A DNA stretch of 59,038 bases. It comes from Planktothrix serta PCC 8927. Lineage in GTDB: Bacteria > Cyanobacteriota > Cyanobacteriia > Cyanobacteriales > Microcoleaceae. Made by a program: the position numbers and the translations under genes. The notes under the pieces are model-generated. The model did not search any database. It saw nothing but the letters and a program-made list of their open reading frames with translations, and was not told the DNA's origin. The DNA is taken from contig NZ_LR734832.1 of NCBI RefSeq assembly GCF_900010725.2, forward strand, positions 217,984 to 277,021. The letters run 5' to 3'. Below, in pieces: positions 53,349 to 59,038 of the stretch. How positions within the stretch are numbered: the stretch's first letter is position 1; the number at the start of each line of letters is the position of its first letter.

Positions 53349-53475
53349 ATGGGGGTTTCGGGTGTTTCAAGGATAGAGCGTTACAAAATAGCAATAAAAC
53401 GATTAAGAGACTAAAGAAGCGTTTAAAATAGAAAGTATAACAAAAGTTTCCAGTTTTTATTTAACCTAGAACCCT

Positions 53476-54588
53476 ATGAAAATTTTAGGTAAAGCGACTT
53501 TGGCGGGAACCCAAAGATATCGAGAACGGCATCAGCAAGATTGTGTAGCTGCTCATTTTCGAGAAGCTAATGATTGGGTTGTTAGTTCAATCGGGATTGG
53601 GACTTATTTGGGAGCAGCAGACTCTCGAACTGATGATCACGTTACTGATGCGATTATCGAGTCAGTTAAAAATGGAATTAACCTGATTGATACGGCGATT
53701 AATTATCGTTCTATGCACGCTGAATGGAGTGTCAGCGATGCTTTATTGACTTTAATGCGGGATGAAGTGATCTCCAGAGATGAATTCATTCTGTGTACAA
53801 AAGGAGGTTTTATTCCTGACCCAGAACGAATTAGTTGGTTTTATTCTCGATATATTGAGAATAGTCGGTTTTCAATTGAGCCAGGGGATTTAGTGGCGGA
53901 ATGTCATTGTTTACACCCGGAATATATTGGGGATCAACTGGAGCGAAGTTTAGATAATTTAGGGGTAGAAACGATTGATATCTATTATCTGCATAATCCC
54001 GAAATGCAACTGTCTGAAGTTTCTCCAGAAATTTTTTACTCTCGTCTCAAGCTGGCGTTTGAAGGATTAGAAAAAGCCGTTAGTCAAGGAAAAATTAGTA
54101 GCTATGGGTTAGCCACTTGGGATGGCTTTCGAGTCCAACCCAACCACCCCAACCATCTTGATTTAGCTAAAATTAAAGCGATCGCAACTCAAGTGGCCCC
54201 CAATGGAACAGATCATTTCAAATTTATTCAGTTACCCTTCAACGCGACGAGGGTAGAGGCGTTGGTTAAGCCCACTCAACAAATTAAGCGAACCGGGCTC
54301 CCTGTCCTAGAAGCAGCCCATCGTTTGGGTTTATCGGTAATTTCCAGTGCCTCCATTGGTCAAACTCAGGCTATTGGTCACATCCCAGAAGCCATGCAAG
54401 AGATTATTCATCAGACCCCGTTAACGCCGACCCTGCAAGCCCTTCAGTTTACCCGTTCTTGTCCGAGATTACTGACCGCTTTAGTGGGAATGAAAACAAT
54501 CGATCATGTCAGAGAAAATTTGGCCTTAACTCGGATTAAACCCCTAGCTCCCAAATTCTACAAAACTTTGGCTACGGCCAGTGTCTAA
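53476..54588 (+). CDS. Aldo/keto reductase family protein
   Basis: A 370-residue NAD(P)H-dependent oxidoreductase. The catalytic positions of the family are visible: Asp and Tyr in NLIDTAINYRS, Lys in LCTKGG and His in YYLHNPEMQ. The barrel continues to ALVGMKTIDHVRENL near the C-terminus. It is longer than typical members by about 40 residues at the N-terminus (MKILGKATLAGTQRY). The substrate is unknown. It lies 99 bases upstream of kaiA on the same strand. Confidence 0.88.
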   Translation: MKILGKATLAGTQRYRERHQQDCVAAHFREANDWVVSSIGIGTYLGAADSRTDDHVTDAIIESVKNGINLIDTAINYRSMHAEWSVSDALLTLMRDEVISRDEFILCTKGGFIPDPERISWFYSRYIENSRFSIEPGDLVAECHCLHPEYIGDQLERSLDNLGVETIDIYYLHNPEMQLSEVSPEIFYSRLKLAFEGLEKAVSQGKISSYGLATWDGFRVQPNHPNHLDLAKIKAIATQVAPNGTDHFKFIQLPFNATRVEALVKPTQQIKRTGLPVLEAAHRLGLSVISSASIGQTQAIGHIPEAMQEIIHQTPLTPTLQALQFTRSCPRLLTALVGMKTIDHVRENLALTRIKPLAPKFYKTLATASV

Positions 54589-54687
54589 ATCCCTTCTAGC
54601 TCAGGTTAGCAGAATTTTTCTGGGGAATAGTTAAAAAATAGTTACGATTCGTGATTAAATATTAAGTAGGATTAAACAATCTTAGTA

Positions 54688-55650
54688 ATGGAGAGATTGG
54701 CTCTGACTGATTTGTTCGGTGAAAACTTAGCCCCAGCCTCCCCGACGGTTTGGCGTCCACAGCTATCAATCGGCGTTTTTGTGCCGACTGTGGGACTGGC
54801 GAATATCGTTATGTCCCATTTGCAAAATGATAGCTATATGGTGGTGCAGATTCAGTCTGTTGAAGCCTTTCTCAAATTTATGGTTCAAGAAAGACACCAA
54901 CTGGATTGTATTATTCTTGAGGATAATCAAGATTTGTCCGCCCTGAGTCAATACCTTCTTGATCAGTCTATTTCTGTTCCGGCGGTCATTGTTACAGCAC
55001 AACCCCAACCTGTAGACACATTCATTCAAACCGATGATTCTGCGGACGTGGCCAAACCTGGGGAAGCGTCTTCACTGTATTTTTACCAATGTACTGAGGT
55101 GCAAATCGGAGATAATCAACTGAATCAGATTCCCGGTTATATTGATAAAGCCATCAGTCAGTTTATTACCCATGCCATTACAACTCGCCTCACTGAACAG
55201 TCTGCAAGTGGCAATGCTCCCACAGAGCTAACAAATTTTATCATTCGTCAACAACGTCGCCTGGTGAGTAAACTCCATGAGCGATTAGGATACCTGGGTG
55301 TGTACTATAAAAGAAGCCCCCAGAACTTTATTCGCAATATGACTCCTGCGGAACGACAGGAATTTATCGATCAGCTAAAAACGAAATATCGTCAGATTGT
55401 TCTGAGTTATTTTTCAGCCGATCAAAGTCTCAATAATAAAATTGATGAATATGTAAATTTAGCCTTTTTTGCTGATATTCCCGTTACCCGAATTGTAGAA
55501 ATTCACATGGAGTTAATGGATAATTTTTCTAAACAGCTTAAATTAGAACGCAGAAGCGAAGATGTTTTGTTAGATTACCGATTAACCTTAATTGATACCA
55601 TCGCCCATTTGTGTGAAATGTATCGCCGATCCATTCCTAGAGATTCATAA
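54688..55650 (+). CDS. kaiA: Circadian clock protein KaiA
   Basis: KaiA stimulates KaiC autophosphorylation by binding its C-terminal tail. The 320-residue protein is full length: an N-terminal pseudo-receiver domain (about 25-165, IGVFVPTVGLANIVMSHLQ and LDCIILEDN), a linker, and the C-terminal four-helix dimer domain with LGYLGVYYKRSPQNFI, NKIDEYVNLAFFADIPVTRI and EIHMELMDNFSKQL. It is the first gene of kaiA-kaiB-kaiC. KaiA is absent from some cyanobacteria, so its presence implies a complete oscillator. Confidence 0.96.
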   Translation: MERLALTDLFGENLAPASPTVWRPQLSIGVFVPTVGLANIVMSHLQNDSYMVVQIQSVEAFLKFMVQERHQLDCIILEDNQDLSALSQYLLDQSISVPAVIVTAQPQPVDTFIQTDDSADVAKPGEASSLYFYQCTEVQIGDNQLNQIPGYIDKAISQFITHAITTRLTEQSASGNAPTELTNFIIRQQRRLVSKLHERLGYLGVYYKRSPQNFIRNMTPAERQEFIDQLKTKYRQIVLSYFSADQSLNNKIDEYVNLAFFADIPVTRIVEIHMELMDNFSKQLKLERRSEDVLLDYRLTLIDTIAHLCEMYRRSIPRDS

Positions 55651-55737
55651 AGTCTTCCCTATTGAAACAGCACCAATTTGATAAAGTTATAAAATTGGTT
55701 CTTCCTGCTCCTACCCACATTGGTCAAATAAAAATCT

Positions 55738-56040
55738 ATGAGTCCTCTTCAAAAAACCTATGTCCTTAAACTCTATGTCGCTGGAAATACTCCTAACTCT
55801 GTCCGAGCTTTAAAAACCCTTAAAGACATCTTAGAACAGGAGTTTCAAGGCGTTTATGCTTTAAAAGTGATTGATGTTCTCAAAAATCCGCAACTAGCCG
55901 AGGAAGACAAAATTTTAGCCACTCCTACCCTATCTAAAATTTTACCCCCCCCCGTGCGGAAAATTATTGGTGATCTTTCTGATCGAGAAAAAGTTTTAAT
56001 TGGACTGGATCTTCTCTATGAAGAACTGATGGATGATTGA
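55738..56040 (+). CDS. kaiB: Circadian clock protein KaiB
   Basis: KaiB binds phosphorylated KaiC and captures KaiA, closing the daily cycle. The 100-residue protein matches throughout: [60 protein letters not shown], with an acidic C-terminus (LLYEELMDD) as in other cyanobacterial KaiB. It lies 87 bases after kaiA and 262 bases before kaiC. Confidence 0.97.
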   Translation: MSPLQKTYVLKLYVAGNTPNSVRALKTLKDILEQEFQGVYALKVIDVLKNPQLAEEDKILATPTLSKILPPPVRKIIGDLSDREKVLIGLDLLYEELMDD

Positions 56041-56302
56041 GGTTCTCCTGCGTTTGGGGTGATCATAGACCCTGAGCGGAAGTAATTTTGAGATAAATAT
56101 GGACTGGAAATAGATTCTAGGGACTGAGGACGGAGTAAAATAGATTACTTATGTTGATCAATCCTGATCGGTTTAACTGAAGTGCTGGGGTTTCCCGGCT
56201 AAGAATCATGACTTGATTCCCTATTGTTCCAGATTTTGTGGTAAATGTAGCAAGGGTCTCACAGGTTTATCGATCAGAGGCACATCCTTTAACATCAAAA
56301 TT

Positions 56303-57868
56303 ATGAGTGAAACTTCTCAGGAAACCAAAAACAATGGACGCAAACTGATAGGGGTGCAGAAAATCCGCACCATGATTGAAGGCTTTGATGATATAAGTCA
56401 TGGGGGAATGCCTATCGCCAGAACCACCCTAGTCAGTGGGACTTCAGGAACAGGGAAAACCTTGTTTGCGGTTCAGTTTCTCTACAATGGAATCACCTAT
56501 TTTGATGAGCCTGGGATCTTTGTCACCTTTGAAGAATCACCTACAGATATTATTAAAAACGCTTCTAGTTTTGGATGGGATCTCCAACAATTCATTGATG
56601 ATGGCAAGTTATTTATCTTAGATGCTTCTCCCGACCCAGAGGGACAAGATATTGTCGGAAATTTTGACCTATCTGCCTTAATTGAGCGGATTCAATACGC
56701 CATTCGTAAATATAAAGCCAGACGGGTCTCGATTGACTCGGTAACGGCCGTTTTTCAACAATATGATGCGGCCGGAGTGGTGAGACGAGAGATTTTTCGT
56801 CTGGTGGCGCGACTCAAACAGGTGGGAGCCACAACGATTATGACCACCGAACGGGAGGCAGAATATGGCCCGGTGGCTCGGTTTGGGGTGGAAGAATTTG
56901 TCTCCGATAACGTCGTAATTTTACGAAATGTTTTAGAGGGAGAACGGCGGCGGCGCACGGCGGAAATTTTGAAATTACGGGGTACTACCCACATGAAAGG
57001 GGAATATCCATTTACGATTACCAATAATGGCATTGGCATCTTTCCCTTGGGTGCAATGCGACTTACTCAACGCTCGTCTAACGCACGGGTTTCTTCGGGA
57101 AATAAAACCCTGGATCAAATGTGTGGGGGTGGGTTCTTCAAAGATTCGATTATTTTGGCGACCGGAGCAACGGGAACAGGTAAAACCTTATTGGTTAGTA
57201 TTTTTCTTCAGAATGCCTGTGCTAATGGTCAACGGGCGATGTTATTTGCCTATGAAGAATCTCGCGCTCAGTTATTTAGAAATGCGAGTTCTTGGGGGAT
57301 TGATTTTGAAGAAATGGAAAGCAAAGGATTACTGAAAATTTTATGTAGTTATCCTGAATCTGCTGGGTTAGAAGATCATATGCAAATTATTAAATCAGAA
57401 ATTTCTGAATTTAAACCCGCTCGAATTGCAATTGATTCGTTATCTGCTTTAGCACGCGGAGTGAGTAATAACGCCTTCCGTCAATTTGTAATTGGGGTAA
57501 CGGGTTATGCCAAACAGGAGGAAATTACAGGATTTTTCACGAATACAACGGATCAATTTATGGGTTCTCATTCGATTACAGATTCCCATATTTCAACGAT
57601 TACTGATACGATTTTGATGCTGCAATATGTGGAAATTCGCGGGGAAATGTCGCGGGCATTGAACGTATTTAAAATGCGAGGTTCCTGGCATGATAAAGGG
57701 ATTCGAGAATATACGATTAGTGACCACGGCCCTCTAATTACAGATTCTTTCCGCGATTATGAACGAATTATTAGTGGTTCTCCCACCCGTATTGGTGTGA
57801 ATGAAAAGAGTGAATTATCTCGAATTATTCAAGGAGTTCAAGGAAAGATTGATGCGGATGAACAATAA
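56303..57868 (+). CDS. kaiC: Circadian clock kinase/ATPase KaiC
   Basis: KaiC is the hexameric core of the oscillator, a double RecA-like ATPase that phosphorylates itself. The 521-residue protein has CI with Walker A GTSGTGKT and catalytic Glu in VTFEESP, and CII with GATGTGKT and AYEESRAQ. The Ser-Thr phosphorylation pair is in SHISTITDT. The C-terminal KaiA-binding tail ends GKIDADEQ. The frame is open to 56213, but the ATG at 56303 (MSETSQETKN) gives the normal length. The 262-base kaiB-kaiC gap could hold a second promoter. Confidence 0.97.
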   Translation: MSETSQETKNNGRKLIGVQKIRTMIEGFDDISHGGMPIARTTLVSGTSGTGKTLFAVQFLYNGITYFDEPGIFVTFEESPTDIIKNASSFGWDLQQFIDDGKLFILDASPDPEGQDIVGNFDLSALIERIQYAIRKYKARRVSIDSVTAVFQQYDAAGVVRREIFRLVARLKQVGATTIMTTEREAEYGPVARFGVEEFVSDNVVILRNVLEGERRRRTAEILKLRGTTHMKGEYPFTITNNGIGIFPLGAMRLTQRSSNARVSSGNKTLDQMCGGGFFKDSIILATGATGTGKTLLVSIFLQNACANGQRAMLFAYEESRAQLFRNASSWGIDFEEMESKGLLKILCSYPESAGLEDHMQIIKSEISEFKPARIAIDSLSALARGVSNNAFRQFVIGVTGYAKQEEITGFFTNTTDQFMGSHSITDSHISTITDTILMLQYVEIRGEMSRALNVFKMRGSWHDKGIREYTISDHGPLITDSFRDYERIISGSPTRIGVNEKSELSRIIQGVQGKIDADEQ

Positions 57869-57912
57869 GCTGGTGATTGAGTAGAAGTCAGTGCCAAAAT
57901 AAATTCCCCGCA

Positions 57913-58015
57913 GTTAACCATAAGATTGTTACTTGAAGGGAAAACCTTGATTTTCCCTGGGCTAAAAGGGCGTAACTTGCTCCCAATACCCCGAACTGAC
58001 AATCTTATGGTTAAC
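57913..58015. mobile_element. MITE-like element with 17-base perfect inverted ends
   Basis: GTTAACCATAAGATTGT at 57913-57929 and its exact complement at 57999-58015 bound 103 bases with no coding potential. Inside is a second hairpin GGGAAAA / TTTTCCC (57938-57957). It lies between the convergent kaiC and RTX genes, so it may also serve as a bidirectional terminator, but the long perfect ends favour a miniature mobile element. No clear target duplication is seen. Confidence 0.7.
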
Positions 58016-58029
58016 AACAACAAATCCCG

Positions 58030-59038
58030 TTAGGAATTATGCTCAAAAAAGTCCGCCGCAGTAATTAAAGAGCTATTCACCCCCAAGAGTTTAGCAACTT
58101 GTTGTTGAGTGCTCGCTACCGTCAGAATCGTATTGCCATTCTCAGAAGTAATTTGTAACTGAGCAAAAGTCAATCCTCCGGTGAAAACAATTCGATCTAA
58201 ACCATCTTGGAAATCGGTAATGGTTTCGGTATCAAATTGAGTAGCAATATAGAAATCATCATTACCCCCGCCTCCGGTCAGGGTATCAAGACCCTCTGCA
58301 CCGACCAACAAATCATCTCCCTCACCGCCGAGGAGTTGGTCTTCTCCGGTACCACCATCGAGGAGATCATCTCCTAAATCACCCCAGATCAAATCATTGC
58401 CTTCATTGCCATCTAAGATATCAGTGTCTTGACCCCCATAGATCGTATCATTGCCAGTCTCTCCAGAAATGATGTCAATGCCAGTGTCACCGAAAATCAG
58501 ATCATCTCCTTCATTGCCTTCAAGAAAATCAGTGCCTTCTTGTCCGAATAACTGATCATTTCCTTCATTGCCTTTGAGCAGGTCAGTCCCTTCACCCCCG
58601 AAGAGTTGATCATCTCCTTCATTGCCTTCGAGAACATCATTGCCTTGACCGCCGAGAACAGTATCATTGCCCCCGCCACTTTGCAGTAGGTCATCTCCTA
58701 AATCACCCCTGATCAGATCATTGCCATCACCACTGAGGACGGTATCATTGCCTTGACCGCCATATACTGTGTTATTCCCGGAGCCGAGATCAATAAAATC
58801 ATCTCCTTTAAAAGCTGAAACTTGATCATCACCCGCACCGGAGGAGACCAGATCCTGATTGTCTGTAGCGGGTAAATTTTCCGCATTCTCCGTGCCATTA
58901 ATCGGGTTGGAACTTGTTGGGGGGACAAAGGCAGCGATGGGGATTCCAATGCCAGGGATTAACTGGCTGGGATCAAACACAAACACCGACGTGGGTGCGG
59001 GGGTAGGCTGGGGTGAAACGTTTACAGGTAAGGATTCC
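58030..59038 (-). CDS. RTX calcium-binding repeat protein (5' partial)
   Basis: The frame is open to the window edge without a stop, so the true start lies beyond 59038; the GTG at 58986 is not taken as the start. The visible 335 residues begin with a Pro-rich linker (VNVSPQPTPAPTS), then about 18 glycine-rich nonapeptides (GGxGxDxLx; for example GGQGNDTVLSGDGNDLI) that bind Ca2+, and end in a beta-rich domain (TITDFQDGLDRIVFTGG). Such repeats occur in secreted or surface proteins exported by type I systems. The function depends on the missing N-terminal part. Confidence 0.85.
   Translation of the reverse strand, partial: ESLPVNVSPQPTPAPTSVFVFDPSQLIPGIGIPIAAFVPPTSSNPINGTENAENLPATDNQDLVSSGAGDDQVSAFKGDDFIDLGSGNNTVYGGQGNDTVLSGDGNDLIRGDLGDDLLQSGGGNDTVLGGQGNDVLEGNEGDDQLFGGEGTDLLKGNEGNDQLFGQEGTDFLEGNEGDDLIFGDTGIDIISGETGNDTIYGGQDTDILDGNEGNDLIWGDLGDDLLDGGTGEDQLLGGEGDDLLVGAEGLDTLTGGGGNDDFYIATQFDTETITDFQDGLDRIVFTGGLTFAQLQITSENGNTILTVASTQQQVAKLLGVNSSLITAADFFEHNS

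Noticed and set aside
58030-58986. Complete RTX gene starting at GTG 58986
   Set aside because: The frame stays open to the window edge with sensible Pro-rich coding sequence, so the gene is cut by the edge.

Overview
The window is chromosomal DNA from a cyanobacterium, most likely a filamentous non-heterocystous one of the Planktothrix/Oscillatoria type. The evidence is psaC (photosystem I), por (light-dependent chlorophyll synthesis), ndhM (NDH-1), a complete kaiABC clock cluster, an lpxC-fabZ-lpxA lipid A cluster, AT-rich sequence, very frequent GCGATCGC (HIP1) octamers and heptameric tandem repeats typical of cyanobacteria. The genus is an inference; the phylum is secure.

Layout. 1-2156: end of lpxC, fabZ, lpxA and a DUF29 gene. 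2157-4495: an xisH-xisI pair and a NACHT-type NTPase gene, with a displaced copy of the NTPase 3' end beyond the pair. 4772-9533: por, potA, a squalene/phytoene synthase-family gene and mnmE. 9536-12652: an mcrB-mcrC restriction operon ending in a HigA-like HTH gene. 12893-14885: two near-identical Uma2 genes around a DUF433 gene. 14887-20739: a Kef-type antiporter, a PP2C phosphatase, ndhM and a small conserved gene. 20804-26549: a decayed inositol-monophosphatase copy, DUF2254, an Nramp-like transporter, DUF389 and the intact inositol-monophosphatase gene. 26586-29839: a Panacea-type toxin-antitoxin pair lying between an ArsA/Get3-like ATPase gene and a displaced copy of its 3' end, then a DUF2358 gene.

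30155-42800 is an accessory/defence region. It holds a STAND NTPase with an N-terminal HTH, a divergent HTH-dynamin-like GTPase fusion, an aspartyl-protease pair, four VapBC-like modules (one with a truncated toxin), a hybrid histidine kinase and an AAA ATPase-nuclease gene pair. 42939-58015 returns to core functions: sdhA, a ThrE-like exporter, a pentapeptide protein, an S4 RNA-binding protein, a second pair of Uma2 genes, glmS, psaC, an HdrB-like CCG protein, an aldo/keto reductase and kaiABC. The right edge cuts a calcium-binding RTX-repeat gene.

The most unusual signals are structural. (1) Two unrelated two-gene cassettes (xisHI and the Panacea pair) each sit between the 3' end of an NTPase gene and a second, displaced copy of that same 3' end, in the same orientation, as expected for insertion at a gene 3' end that rebuilds the gene. 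(2) The HTH-dynamin gene has an apparent empty site 6 kb away, in which its left and right flanks are joined and the 2.3 kb gene is absent; ATGA borders the segment on both sides. (3) Three toxin-antitoxin operons share a duplicated upstream promoter block. (4) The ATPase-nuclease pair and the Panacea pair with a repeat-rich N-terminal extension may be little-described defence or toxin-antitoxin systems. All family assignments were made by eye, without database searches.
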